A DNA stretch of 64,000 nucleotides from Bog-950 sp046329535 (lineage in GTDB: Bacteria; Bacteroidota; Bacteroidia; Chitinophagales; LD1). This document shows positions 41,849 through 50,893 of the stretch, in pieces. Made by a program: the position numbers and the translations under genes. Under the pieces are notes generated by a model. The model saw nothing but the letters and a program-made list of their open reading frames with translations, was not told the DNA's origin and made no database searches. Within the stretch, counting starts at the first letter, position 1; each line of letters begins with the position of its first letter. Location of the stretch: contig JAXLUN010000011.1 in the NCBI GenBank assembly GCA_046329535.1, positions 1-64,000 of the forward strand. Direction: 5' to 3'.

Positions 41849-42949
41849 CTATTGCAGTTTACATTCGCCTCCTTTCATCTCACGCACCCATTGAGTAATC
41901 AATTCTAATCCCTCAACATGTTGAACGGAACGGCCAATCTCGGGCATTCTCATGCCTGGGTCATTTGTTTCCATTCTGTAAATGAGAATGGACTCTTCAG
42001 GTTTTCCAGGAACAACATCAAACAATCGGTTGCCTGTTGCTTTACCGGCAGCAACTGGTGTTTTACAGATACCCAAATTTTCAAGGTTATTGTTCTCCAA
42101 ATTGAGGTAAAGACCAGAAGTATATGCAGGACCATTGGGTTGATGGCAGTGTCCGCAATTCATTTCAAGATATGCTCTGGAGCGTTGATCAATATTGTAG
42201 TGAATAGAGTCTTTCCAATCGGCAATAGCAGGGGCGTCCTTGGATGGAGGAGCGTTTACTAAAATGCCAGCTTTAGCCCAATGAACTAATTGATTTTCTT
42301 TCCCCGAAGAATAGTCATAATCTTTATTCAAGTTTCTAACTTTAGGTCCAATAGGAGAGAAGTTTAAATCATTTCTCCAATGACAGCCCTTACATTGATT
42401 TTTATTAGGAATCAGGTAGTCTATCTCTTTTTTGGTGCCGTCAAAATGTATCCAAGATACTTTTTTAATGTCACCTGAGTTATCTATTTGGGCATCTGTT
42501 TGCTCTTCATTCCAGACATAATCCAAATTTTCCCATCCTGTTTCTCGATGAACAAGCAAACGAGTTTCAATAATTCGCCTCTTTCCATTTGGATTACGGA
42601 AATCTTCGGGGTAGTAAAAGTTTTTGATCAGGCAAGACCCTACAGGCAACTGCAAGACCTGTGAAGTATCATAATTGGCGCTCTTTCCTTCCGGCACAAA
42701 AACAAATCTGGCTTTGAATGCATAATCGGTAAAAAGGGGGGTAATTAAATCGTAAGGAATTACACGCTCATTGGGTGTAAGTTCATTCATCACTCCCTGG
42801 AAGAAATTATATTCACTAAGTTTGTCAAAGGGCTTTTGAGAAACATCTAAAGTTACTTTAGATGGCCCTTGAGTATGACATCCTATCATGTATAGCGTGA
42901 AAAGAATTGGAGTGAAATAGAAAAAGATTTTACGCAAAAACGCTTTCAT
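41849..42949 (-). CDS. SO2930-family diheme c-type cytochrome lipoprotein
   Basis: About 366 residues from the ATG at 42949; a further in-frame ATG lies 11 codons upstream at 42982. Lipoprotein signal FTLYMIGC. Two heme-binding CXXCH motifs: CKGCH (NKNQCKGCHWRNDLNFSPIG) and CGHCH (EMNCGHCHQPNGPAYTSG). Other family segments are LFTDYAFKARFVFVPEG and DPGMRMPEIGRSVQHVEG. It should be exported, loaded with two c hemes and anchored in an envelope membrane. Its redox partner is unknown and no electron-transfer genes are adjacent. Standalone genes of this family are common. Confidence 0.88.
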   Translation of the reverse strand: MKAFLRKIFFYFTPILFTLYMIGCHTQGPSKVTLDVSQKPFDKLSEYNFFQGVMNELTPNERVIPYDLITPLFTDYAFKARFVFVPEGKSANYDTSQVLQLPVGSCLIKNFYYPEDFRNPNGKRRIIETRLLVHRETGWENLDYVWNEEQTDAQIDNSGDIKKVSWIHFDGTKKEIDYLIPNKNQCKGCHWRNDLNFSPIGPKVRNLNKDYDYSSGKENQLVHWAKAGILVNAPPSKDAPAIADWKDSIHYNIDQRSRAYLEMNCGHCHQPNGPAYTSGLYLNLENNNLENLGICKTPVAAGKATGNRLFDVVPGKPEESILIYRMETNDPGMRMPEIGRSVQHVEGLELITQWVREMKGGECKLQ

Positions 42950-43017
42950 GTTGAGTAAGTTTAGAATGTCTTGTTTAAACACTTGTAAATAAAAGAAGTT
43001 CTGGAATTAATATTGCT

Positions 43018-43431
43018 ATGAAACAGAGAGATTTTAGTCATGAGTTTGAATTTAGAACCAGCAGAAGCAGTGGCGCTGGCGGACAGCATGTGAATACAAC
43101 CGAAACGAAAGTTGAGTTGACATTCCCTGTTTTTCAGTCAACCAGTTTGACGGATGAGCAGAAAGGAATGTTTTTCTCTAAATGGAAAAACAGAATAAAT
43201 GATGAAGGCGAGTTTAAAATATGCAGTAGCCAGCATCGATCTCAAAGTGCTAATAAAGAGCATGTAATTAAGAAGTTCTATCTCATGCTGGAAAAGGCAT
43301 TGACCAAGGAGAAGAAAAGAATTCCAACATCTGTTCCCCGCTCAGTCAAGGAGAATATGCTGAAAAAGAAGAAAATCCATTCTCAGCTAAAAACAGAAAG
43401 AAGAAAAAATACCAGGGAGCATCTATCCTAA
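43018..43431 (+). CDS. arfB: Alternative ribosome-rescue factor, RF-1 domain (ArfB/YaeJ-like)
   Basis: 137 residues. The catalytic GGQ motif is at residues 21-23 in SSGAGGQHVNTTETKVELTF, followed by QHRSQSANKEHVIKKFYLML. The basic C-terminal tail (SVPRSVKENMLKKKKIHSQLKTERRKN) is the part that enters the empty mRNA channel in ArfB. It hydrolyses peptidyl-tRNA on stalled ribosomes. It lacks the stop-codon recognition domain of RF1/RF2. It overlaps the convergent flippase gene by 9 bases. Confidence 0.92.
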   Translation: MKQRDFSHEFEFRTSRSSGAGGQHVNTTETKVELTFPVFQSTSLTDEQKGMFFSKWKNRINDEGEFKICSSQHRSQSANKEHVIKKFYLMLEKALTKEKKRIPTSVPRSVKENMLKKKKIHSQLKTERRKNTREHLS

Positions 43432-44688
43432 AAAGCGAAAGGTTTTTTTGAGTATTAACCAATCTTCCCGATCCAATTTGAATTTCGAAAGAGATACATT
43501 CTTATCCTTAATAAATAGTAGAAAAAGGACCGAGGCGGCTACGGTAAAAGAGGCCGTTGCCGCAAGCCCTGCTCCGCTGATAACATAAGGCGGAAGTAAG
43601 AAATAGCTGAATACAACCATGCTTAGAAATCCGGCCAGATTAGCAATAATGAGCTGCTTATAGCGTCCTATTCCCAGATAATAGCTGCTAACTACCAAGA
43701 CAAAATTGTATATAAGAATGCCCGGATAAAGGAATCGGGTGCTGTGTCGTAACTTTCCAAATCCCTCACCAAACACAAAAGTGTATACCGAGGCCGGAAC
43801 AGCAAATATGATTACCAGAACAAGCGCGCTGAGAATAAAACTTAGCTTAAAAAGCCGAATGGTTTTTTCGGTTTCAGCTTTCAATTGGTTACTGTTGGAG
43901 GTTGATACGTACTGTATAGATGAAATACTTCTTGGAATTATCCAAACCGCTTCTAATATGGAAATACCTACAGAGTAAACACCTAAGTATTGAGCCCCTT
44001 GTTGAATGCCCAATTGAAAGAAATAGTACCGAAGGTTCAGGAGTTGTAAAACCTCTGTAATTTGAAAAAGAAACCCGTATTTAAATGATTCTTTAAACTC
44101 GTTCCAGGTATAGTCTTTAATGAAATTTGTAAAAACTACTTGCTCTTTAATTAGTCTAAAGCTAAACAATGTTGCAATCAGGTAAGCCGCTAGTGATGCA
44201 TAAATGTAAGCATAAGCATTGTGAATGTTAATCGCATAAAAACAAATGCTTATGCCGACTAGTTGCAGCAAAAGAGCAACTACCGTAATCAAGTTTGAAA
44301 AGAATATTTTGTTTTTAGCCAACAGAATTGTTTGATGAATATTCATAACAGATGATAGTAGACTCAAAAGAGTAATTGAGATGAGATGATTTACCTGAAC
44401 CAATTGCGTGTATCTCAGTACAACAAAGCCTACCAAGGCAACGATAACTGTCCATAAGTAAGCTGGAACTATGAGTAACTCCATTTTGTTTCTAGGTATT
44501 AAATAAACTAATGCCTGGCCGCCTAATATGTTACTAAAGAAGATGAAAAAATAAGTTATGGTAACAAGCAGAGTGACATCTCCTTTTACAGCGGGTCCGG
44601 CATGACGAGCAATTATTACAGCTATTAAAAAATTAATGGCGGTTGATGCTGTGCGTGATAATACAGTAAGGGCAATTTGTCTCTGCAA
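43423..44688 (-). CDS. Oligosaccharide flippase family protein (Wzx-like)
   Basis: 421 residues with about 12 hydrophobic segments throughout (first RTASTAINFLIAVIIARHAGPAVKGD, last SFTVAASVLFLLFI). The opening and the ARHAGPAVKGDVTLLVTITYFFIFFSNILGG segment fit the MOP/polysaccharide transporter superfamily. It would flip lipid-linked glycan from the cytoplasmic to the periplasmic leaflet. No glycosyltransferase is adjacent. It is divergent (53 bases) from a polytopic membrane protein that may be functionally linked. Confidence 0.85.
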   Translation of the reverse strand: MQRQIALTVLSRTASTAINFLIAVIIARHAGPAVKGDVTLLVTITYFFIFFSNILGGQALVYLIPRNKMELLIVPAYLWTVIVALVGFVVLRYTQLVQVNHLISITLLSLLSSVMNIHQTILLAKNKIFFSNLITVVALLLQLVGISICFYAINIHNAYAYIYASLAAYLIATLFSFRLIKEQVVFTNFIKDYTWNEFKESFKYGFLFQITEVLQLLNLRYYFFQLGIQQGAQYLGVYSVGISILEAVWIIPRSISSIQYVSTSNSNQLKAETEKTIRLFKLSFILSALVLVIIFAVPASVYTFVFGEGFGKLRHSTRFLYPGILIYNFVLVVSSYYLGIGRYKQLIIANLAGFLSMVVFSYFLLPPYVISGAGLAATASFTVAASVLFLLFIKDKNVSLSKFKLDREDWLILKKTFRFLG

Positions 44689-44741
44689 GTGAAAAACTTT
44701 CAGTGCAAATTAAGAACCTTTCAAATATTTTTTGATTTTAG

Positions 44742-46067
44742 ATGACGATGTTGCTATTCATTCATCTTTCACTCTATATTTTATACCTGTCAGCATTCCT
44801 TTGGCTTATCAAACGGAGCCACTTTTTTGATATTCAGTCAGTGTCTCGTTTTCAGTTGGGTATCTTTTTTCTTATAAAGGTAGCAGCAGGTATTCTCTTA
44901 ACTGTAGTCTATACGTATTACTATACTGATCGAACTCATAACGACATTTACCGCTACTTTAACGATAGTGTTGTTATCTCCTCTGTATTATTCAAAAATC
45001 CTTCGGCATGGATTAAAATAATGCTTGACGCAGGTTTAGAGCATCCGGAAACCTTCCAATATTTGATTCCTACTCAGAACTTTAGTCACTCCAGTTTAGA
45101 TATGATTACCAATAATTCATTGATTATCCGACTGAATGTTTTGTTGAATTATGCATCGCATTACAATATTTGGATCAATACTCTCTTTTTTGATTTTTTC
45201 TCTTTTGCAGGCATGGTTGCATTATATAAAACATTGCAGCCTTATTTTAAGCCATTGCCAAATGCATTGAGTATTCCCATCTTTCTGATTCCGTCTGTTG
45301 TTTTTTGGAGTTCTGGTCTCTTAAAGGAATCAATGTATTTTATGTGTTTCGGATTTTGGCTTCATTCTTTTTTGTGGCTTACTCAGGGCCGTAAAAAAGC
45401 CCGAGATATCATTGTCTTGTTTGTAACGTCCTGGCTTATTTTGAGTATTAAAATTCAGTTTTTTGCTATCCTGTTTATTAGTGCCTATTTCTTCTTGCTA
45501 ATCTCTTCTGTCGGATTAAAGCGTTGGGCAGGAATTGCTCTTTTACTGTTTTTTACCCTGATTGCCTGGTATGGCCATTTTATGACTTTCATCTGCGAAG
45601 TAATAAGCTATAAGCGCACTGAATTTATACTGTTGGCCAATGCTCAAAATGCGGGAAGCTTAATTCCATTGAATCAGCTAGCAACGGATTGTTTAGAACT
45701 CTTTTACGAGATCCCTTCAGGATTTATTAATGCCGTATTTCGACCTTTTATCTGGGAATACAAGAATCTATTTCAACTAATTTTCTGCTTTGAAAATTTA
45801 TTCTTTCTACTCGCAATAATGTTTGTCTTGATTCGGTTTTTCAAGTACCCGCAAGGAGTAAAAAAGCATTTGTTTGTATTCTTTTTTTTGTTTTCTATTC
45901 TCAACTATCTGGTTATTGGATTGACAGTTCCTATTGAAGGTGCGATAGTCCATTATAGAGTTGTTGCCACTCCTTCTTTATTTATATCAGCACTTCTTGT
46001 GATAGATTTAGAAAAGCTAAAAGGATTTGTTTATGCGGTTTTACAGTTAAGATATGGCCAAGAGTAA
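44742..46067 (+). CDS. Polytopic membrane protein, unknown function (possible Wzy- or glycosyltransferase-like)
   Basis: 441 residues and about 10-11 membrane spans. A large hydrophilic loop lies between spans 2 and 3 (about residues 60-125, YYTDRTHNDIYRYFNDSVVI). I recognise no family. The span layout and the Tyr/Arg/Asp-rich loop with KESMYFMC resemble EpsG/Wzy-type polymerases and GT-C glycosyltransferases, which supports only a tentative link to surface polysaccharide, as does the divergent flippase gene. The downstream kinase overlaps by 14 bases, suggesting co-translation. Confidence 0.75.
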   Translation: MTMLLFIHLSLYILYLSAFLWLIKRSHFFDIQSVSRFQLGIFFLIKVAAGILLTVVYTYYYTDRTHNDIYRYFNDSVVISSVLFKNPSAWIKIMLDAGLEHPETFQYLIPTQNFSHSSLDMITNNSLIIRLNVLLNYASHYNIWINTLFFDFFSFAGMVALYKTLQPYFKPLPNALSIPIFLIPSVVFWSSGLLKESMYFMCFGFWLHSFLWLTQGRKKARDIIVLFVTSWLILSIKIQFFAILFISAYFFLLISSVGLKRWAGIALLLFFTLIAWYGHFMTFICEVISYKRTEFILLANAQNAGSLIPLNQLATDCLELFYEIPSGFINAVFRPFIWEYKNLFQLIFCFENLFFLLAIMFVLIRFFKYPQGVKKHLFVFFFLFSILNYLVIGLTVPIEGAIVHYRVVATPSLFISALLVIDLEKLKGFVYAVLQLRYGQE

Positions 46068-47103
46068 AGAAAAAGCGAGTCGGAAAGTTACTTTGCACAG
46101 GCCATTTAATGAAAGCCGGTGGCAGTCTGTTTTTGAAAATATGGCTGAGATTGTCATGGTTATAGATCGTCAGTTTAAAATTCTTACCATGAATCATGAA
46201 CAGCAAGGGTTTACCAGAGAAAATACAATAGGAAGGAACCTTTTTGATTATGTTCCTGCATCGAAAACACAAAAGATTAAACAGCAGTTAGCGCAGCTTA
46301 TCAAAAACGGGAAGTCTTTTGATGATGAAAATCTAATTGCCGGAATGGATGGTACTTATGCTTGGTATAAAACAGTTTATAGTCCTATTCGTAATGTGGA
46401 TGGGAATGTGGAAGAGATAATCGTTATTTCTCATGACATTACGGCTATAAAGTATGCCGAAGACAGAGTGCTTCATGCAGTTTTTGATGGTCAGGAATGC
46501 GAGCGGAAACGGTTGTCGGCTGATTTGCATGATGGGTTAGGACAGTATATAAGCGCTATTGGCTTTGGTTTATTTCAACTGCAGCAGCTGACTACTGATA
46601 ACAATGCGGTAGAAAGAACAAGAATTTTGAAGGAGCTAAAAACAATGGTTAATAAGGCCGGTGCGGAGTTAAAATCTATTGCTTATAACCTTTCTTCTCA
46701 AAATTTGGAGCAATATGGATTGGTGGCTGCAACCAGAGATTATTGTTCAGAGATGGGGCATATGTTTAGTATAACGGTAAGATTTAAGGCGCTGAATATG
46801 CGCAATAGATTAAATCCGGAAATTGAAATTACACTCTACCGGTTGGTGCAGGAATTACTCAATAATATAGTTAAGCATGCGCATTGTTCCGTGGCGGATA
46901 TTCGATTAATAAAAGATTCCAATAGCGTTTTATTATCGGTAGCCGATAATGGAAAGGGTTTTAAATGGAGCAAAAAAAATAAAGGATTGGGTCTACTGAA
47001 TCTTAAAAAACGGCTTAAACCTTTTAATGGTAGCGTACAAGTAATTTCTGAAAATAATCAGGGTACAACTATTTTGGTTTCTATTCCTCTCAATAAAAAC
47101 TGA
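46054..47103 (+). CDS. PAS-domain NarL-type sensor kinase
   Basis: 349 residues, soluble. PAS domain (about 25-145) with PAC tail EEIIVISHDITAIKYAEDRV, then HisKA_3 with ERKRLSADLHDGLGQYISAI (His near 157-158) and a HATPase domain with VQELLNNIVKHAHCS, VADNGKGF and GLGLLNLKKRL. This is the kinase type that pairs with LuxR/NarL regulators. One such regulator is encoded convergently 14 bases beyond the stop. Its start overlaps the membrane-protein gene. Confidence 0.92.
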   Translation: MAKSKEKASRKVTLHRPFNESRWQSVFENMAEIVMVIDRQFKILTMNHEQQGFTRENTIGRNLFDYVPASKTQKIKQQLAQLIKNGKSFDDENLIAGMDGTYAWYKTVYSPIRNVDGNVEEIIVISHDITAIKYAEDRVLHAVFDGQECERKRLSADLHDGLGQYISAIGFGLFQLQQLTTDNNAVERTRILKELKTMVNKAGAELKSIAYNLSSQNLEQYGLVAATRDYCSEMGHMFSITVRFKALNMRNRLNPEIEITLYRLVQELLNNIVKHAHCSVADIRLIKDSNSVLLSVADNGKGFKWSKKNKGLGLLNLKKRLKPFNGSVQVISENNQGTTILVSIPLNKN

Positions 47104-47117
47104 AATGAAATAGATAC

Positions 47118-47741
47118 TTATAGTTTCATTGCAAACTTAACCAGTCCGTTGGGAGAGGTAATTTGTAGCTTACGACAGATGTTTTTCCGGTGGGTATCTA
47201 CCGTATATACTCTCAACTTGAGATGAGTGGCAATTTGCCGACTGGTTAAACCTTCCTGAATTAATAAAAGTATTTCCTTTTCCCTTTTAGATAAGTGATT
47301 CAAGTTAGACTGGTTTGGTATCGTTGAACTAAATTTCTCTTTTGTGGGCTTCATGTGAATGAAAACCTTTTTTCCATTCATAACTTTCGTAAGCGTTTCT
47401 ATCAAGGCAGAACCTTCGGTTAGTTTAGGAATAAAACCATCTACACCATTTTTTTGCAATTGTTGAATGATTGAATGGTCATCATACATGGATATGACTA
47501 CTACTTTAATTTGAGGGTATTTAGTTTTTATCAGAATAGAGGCTTCTATACCGTTTACTATAGGCATATTAATATCTAATAAGACTAAGTCTGGTTGCTT
47601 ACGGTTCAATAACCGCAAAAGCGCTTTACCATCATGTACTGTACCGGTTACGTGGTATGGGGTTGTTGAGTGGATAACTGAAGTTAGCCCTTCTGTTATC
47701 AGCGGATGATCGTCTGCGATTAATATGGTTTGTTTGTTCAT
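47118..47741 (-). CDS. NarL/LuxR-family response regulator
   Basis: 207 residues. Receiver domain (1-120): acidic pocket Asp10-Asp11, phospho-acceptor Asp56 in LVLLDINMP, Lys in GFIPK. Linker about 120-140. LuxR-type HTH (about 142-207): LSKREKEILLLIQEGLTSRQIATHLKLRVYTVDTHRKNICRKL. It is the likely partner of the PAS kinase, facing it tail-to-tail. It is divergent from the small-ORF region and could regulate it. Confidence 0.93.
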   Translation of the reverse strand: MNKQTILIADDHPLITEGLTSVIHSTTPYHVTGTVHDGKALLRLLNRKQPDLVLLDINMPIVNGIEASILIKTKYPQIKVVVISMYDDHSIIQQLQKNGVDGFIPKLTEGSALIETLTKVMNGKKVFIHMKPTKEKFSSTIPNQSNLNHLSKREKEILLLIQEGLTSRQIATHLKLRVYTVDTHRKNICRKLQITSPNGLVKFAMKL

Positions 47742-47866
47742 TTAACTCTAAGCTACACTATTTGTGACAAATGTGTTTGCTGAGATATCTCAAAAATTGA
47801 TTACCTAAAATTAGGTATTTATTCATGCTGATAACTCATTCATATTTGTTCAATAAACAGAAGATT

Positions 47867-47983
47867 ATGATGCGTTACGGTATTAGCTTATTCGCCTTAT
47901 TAATGATTGGCTTTTTTACTATCGCATTAAAAGCATGGAAAGCCAGTAGCAAAGGTAAGGAGAAGAAAAGGGTTAGCAAGTAG
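47867..47983 (+). CDS. Candidate 38-residue single-span membrane peptide
   Basis: ATG at 47867 (second ATG at 47870), TAG at 47981-47983. A hydrophobic segment (ISLFALLMIGFFTIALKAW) is followed by a strongly basic tail (KASSKGKEKKRVSK). This is the pattern of a small inner-membrane protein with a cytoplasmic positive C-terminus. No homologue is recognised. It is supported only by codon structure and composition. It is divergent from the response regulator by 125 bases. Confidence 0.45.
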   Translation: MMRYGISLFALLMIGFFTIALKAWKASSKGKEKKRVSK

Positions 47984-48022
47984 TTTTTTTGTAAGTAAAT
48001 AACTAAAAGAGTTAAATAACAC

Positions 48023-48190
48023 ATGCAGTTGATTAGAGTCATTGAACAGATATTAAGCGACCTTTTAAATGGCAGATACTATCCAATCACTATTCCATTT
48101 CCCAGGCCAATTGTGCTGTTTAAAAGGGCTAAAATTCTTGCAATTTATCAGAGTAATATACATCTCCTTATGGATCAGTTGAACTATTAA
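48023..48190 (+). CDS. Candidate 55-residue small protein
   Basis: ATG at 48023, TAA at 48188-48190. It is basic to neutral with an amphipathic N-terminus (MQLIRVIEQILSDLLNGRYYPI), a Pro-rich middle (PFPRP) and no clear membrane span. The evidence is weaker than for the two flanking small ORFs. It could be a chance ORF or the product of a real small gene. Confidence 0.3.
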   Translation: MQLIRVIEQILSDLLNGRYYPITIPFPRPIVLFKRAKILAIYQSNIHLLMDQLNY

Positions 48191-48218
48191 GTATCCATTA
48201 AATGCAAAACCTGTTGTG

Positions 48219-48350
48219 ATGAAAAGCATTTACGAAAGGCGAAGAAAAGAAGAGGTTGCAAAAAGGCGGAAAGCGATAATGCCATTAATAGTGATAATTA
48301 CTCTGCTTGTAAGTTGTTTTGCAGTAATCCTCTTATATTTAATTCTATAA
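48219..48350 (+). CDS. Candidate 43-residue single-span membrane peptide
   Basis: ATG at 48219, TAA at 48348-48350. It has a highly charged N-terminus (MKSIYERRRKEEVAKRRKA) and one C-terminal membrane span (IMPLIVIITLLVSCFAVILLYLIL). This charge-then-span arrangement is unlikely by chance. Its orientation mirrors that of the 38-residue peptide upstream. The function is unknown. Confidence 0.45.
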   Translation: MKSIYERRRKEEVAKRRKAIMPLIVIITLLVSCFAVILLYLIL

Positions 48351-48418
48351 ACAACAGTTATTTAGTTGGCAGCTAACTGGCAGTTTATTTAACAGATATA
48401 ACTGTCTGTTTCAACAAG

Positions 48419-49630
48419 CTATTTATTACCAACCACTACATTTAGTGTAGGGTAAAGCTGCTTACAGGTAGAAGAAATCACTCGGGTTACATCAATATTT
48501 CCGCCCCGTTTTCCAAAATTTAATGTAATACTGTTGGTGTTGGTGTTTCCAATTGCCTTGCAATCTTTTGGATACCTCCATTCATACATAGCCCCTTCTA
48601 CCAGAGGTACTGAATAGGTTACATTTTGTGTGCCGCTGGCAACCTGACGGCTACCCTGTATGTATGGTAGTTCAATTAATCCAAAATCAACGGCAGTCCA
48701 ATAGGAGGAGAAGTAATTCTTATCGGAAGAAAATGCCACCAGTTTGCCTCCCTCATTTTCACATTTGCCGGGGTTTACTAACAGGGCATGTCCCATGTGT
48801 TTTACCCGGTAATAAATGACGGCTACAGAACTATCCGGTTTGCGATAAATGTTTTTCTCTATGGCTTTTACCTGTGCAAACCGCTTTATACTTTCAGTAG
48901 GGGTTGTACTTACTCCGTGTAAATTAGTCCATTGTTTCATCAATTGGGTTCCGTTCCTTTTATTCACCACAACATCGGCATTACCCTGATAAATAATCAT
49001 TTTAGGATACGCCCCGGTATATTCAGAATTCTGCTCACGAACTAGTTGCCCCCAATTATCCGGGCTTTTGATTCGCCATCCGTATAAAGAAAGCATAGCC
49101 GTCCAGATGTTTGTTGCGGTTTTGTAAGCGCCACCGGCAAATACAGCGCCTGCATTGAATGTTTCGGGGTAATCGGCCATCATGGTAACGGCCATGGCAG
49201 CACCTGCCGAAAGCCCTGTAACAAATACTCTAGATGAGTCAATACGGTAACTGCGCTTCACCGCTTCAATCATTTGCTTAATAGAATAGTTTTCACCCTT
49301 ACCTTTTTCAAGGTCACTTCGCTGATACCAACAAAAACATTTCATGGGGTTGTTAAGCATGCGCTGTTGAGGATATAGCACCATGAACCCGAATTGGTCG
49401 GCCAGTTTATTCCAGCCCGATTGTTTGGCTACTATTCCGGCATTTTGTAAACAGCCATGTAACACAACAATCAAAGGAATATTCTTTTTATCGTCTAGTC
49501 CATTGGGTTGGTACAAGTACATTTTCAAATTACCGGGATTTTCTCCAAAGCTGTTTACACGCTCTATCTTCTGTGCAAACAAAACAGGGTAACAAAGTAA
49601 AAGAGTGATGACAGGCGGAATTATCTTCAT
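48419..49630 (-). CDS. Secreted PHB-depolymerase-type esterase
   Basis: 403 residues with a signal peptide (ending VLFAQ). Alpha/beta-hydrolase domain of the extracellular PHB depolymerase type-1 / feruloyl-esterase-like family: PLIVVLHGCLQNAG (oxyanion region), lipase box FVTGLSAGAAM (nucleophile Ser), probable Asp in YQGNADVVV and His in KHMGHALLV. The C-terminal approximately 90 residues form a beta-domain. Substrates could be polyhydroxybutyrate or ester groups of polysaccharides, and these cannot be distinguished. No recognised T9SS sorting domain is seen. Its start overlaps the end of the methyltransferase gene by 4 bases, so the two may be coupled. Confidence 0.88.
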   Translation of the reverse strand: MKIIPPVITLLLCYPVLFAQKIERVNSFGENPGNLKMYLYQPNGLDDKKNIPLIVVLHGCLQNAGIVAKQSGWNKLADQFGFMVLYPQQRMLNNPMKCFCWYQRSDLEKGKGENYSIKQMIEAVKRSYRIDSSRVFVTGLSAGAAMAVTMMADYPETFNAGAVFAGGAYKTATNIWTAMLSLYGWRIKSPDNWGQLVREQNSEYTGAYPKMIIYQGNADVVVNKRNGTQLMKQWTNLHGVSTTPTESIKRFAQVKAIEKNIYRKPDSSVAVIYYRVKHMGHALLVNPGKCENEGGKLVAFSSDKNYFSSYWTAVDFGLIELPYIQGSRQVASGTQNVTYSVPLVEGAMYEWRYPKDCKAIGNTNTNSITLNFGKRGGNIDVTRVISSTCKQLYPTLNVVVGNK

Positions 49631-50859
49631 TTGTTATCTTGACTAGGAGAGAAGTAGTCCGGATTATTAGGGTCTAAACTTCGTCCTTGCAGCTTATGTA
49701 ATTTTTTTGTGCCACTATATATAGAGTATTTCATAAACCGACACTCTAATTGTCCGTTGAATACCGGAATTTTTCTGGTTGGTCTGAGCCCTACCGCTTT
49801 AAACGCATCAGGATTTGAACTGATAATCCAGCAGTCATAACCCTGGAATTTTTTCTTAAAAGTATCTCCAATATTTTTGTATAGTTCTTCAATATTATCC
49901 TGATCCATTCTTTCCCCATAGGGAGGATTTACAATGACTACCCCACCTCCTTCGGGAGTGTCAAAATCCTTCATATCACATTCCCTGATATGAACAATAT
50001 CCTCCACTTTAGCACGCTTTACATTTTCTTTGGCTTTGCGGGCTACATGGTGCGAAATCTCTCCCCCCAGAACTTTAGGCGTATCACTAGAAATTCGCTC
50101 AATGGCAGCATCAGATATTTTCTCCCATAGTTCTTTATCGAAAGGTAAAAAGCGCTGCCACCTCATAAATCCAAAGTCTTCCTTATAATAACCCGGTGGA
50201 ATATTAGCAGCAATTAAAGCCGCCTCAATCAAGATAGTTCCGGAGCCGCACATAGGGTCAATAAACGTAGAGTATTTATTCCAGCCACTTAGTAGAACCA
50301 AGCCGGCTGCAAGAACTTCATTAATCGGGGCCAGATTGGTTTTATCCCGATACCCCCTTTTATGCAAACTCTCTCCCGAGCTATCTAATGCAACGCTGCA
50401 AACATCATTGTAGATATGCAGGTGTATGCGAATGGTAGGTTTATCTAAATCAACGCTGGGGCGTTTTTCAAACTTGGCCCGGAATTGATCTGCAATAGCA
50501 TCTTTTGTTTTTTGAGAAATATACTGCGAGTGGGTAAAGAGAGTTGTATTTAGAACGGTATCAATAGCGAGTGTATCATCAACGCCCATAAAATTTTCCC
50601 AGTTTATTTTCTGAATTTCCTGGTATAACTCATGCTCATTTTTTACTTTAAACTTGGCAAATGGAACCAGCACTCGCAGAGCTGTTCTCAGGTGAAGATT
50701 ACACTTATACATCACTCCTTTATCTCCCTTAAAACTAACGGCCCTATTGTGCTTCTCTATATCTCTGGCACCCAGTTTCAGTAATTCAGCCGATAGTACA
50801 TCCTCCAAGCCAAAAATGGTTTTTGCAATCAGAGGTAATTCATCTGTTAGTTCGAGCAT
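49627..50859 (-). CDS. THUMP-domain class I rRNA methyltransferase (RlmL-like)
   Basis: 410 residues. An N-terminal ferredoxin-like/THUMP RNA-binding region (about 1-160) is followed by a Rossmann methyltransferase with FIDPMCGSGTILIEAALIAANIPPG (SAM site) and the N6/N2-type catalytic motif NPPYGERM. It is similar to the RlmL N-half/YpsC family, which methylates 23S rRNA guanine. It is shorter than the two-domain RlmKL fusion because the RlmK half is absent. The C-terminus is a basic tail. It is upstream of the esterase and downstream of pyrG on the same strand. Confidence 0.92.
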   Translation of the reverse strand: MLELTDELPLIAKTIFGLEDVLSAELLKLGARDIEKHNRAVSFKGDKGVMYKCNLHLRTALRVLVPFAKFKVKNEHELYQEIQKINWENFMGVDDTLAIDTVLNTTLFTHSQYISQKTKDAIADQFRAKFEKRPSVDLDKPTIRIHLHIYNDVCSVALDSSGESLHKRGYRDKTNLAPINEVLAAGLVLLSGWNKYSTFIDPMCGSGTILIEAALIAANIPPGYYKEDFGFMRWQRFLPFDKELWEKISDAAIERISSDTPKVLGGEISHHVARKAKENVKRAKVEDIVHIRECDMKDFDTPEGGGVVIVNPPYGERMDQDNIEELYKNIGDTFKKKFQGYDCWIISSNPDAFKAVGLRPTRKIPVFNGQLECRFMKYSIYSGTKKLHKLQGRSLDPNNPDYFSPSQDNK

Positions 50860-50893
50860 ATGTAAAATGTATCGGTTAAGAGCGTAAGAAAGG

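Larger units (their letters stand above)
47742..48418. other. 677-bp region with three tiny ORFs and no large gene
   Basis: Between the response-regulator start and the esterase stop. It contains rightward ORFs of 38, 55 and 43 codons (described separately), with short gaps of 39 and 28 bases between them. No inverted repeats of terminator type or tRNA are visible. Confidence 0.6.
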
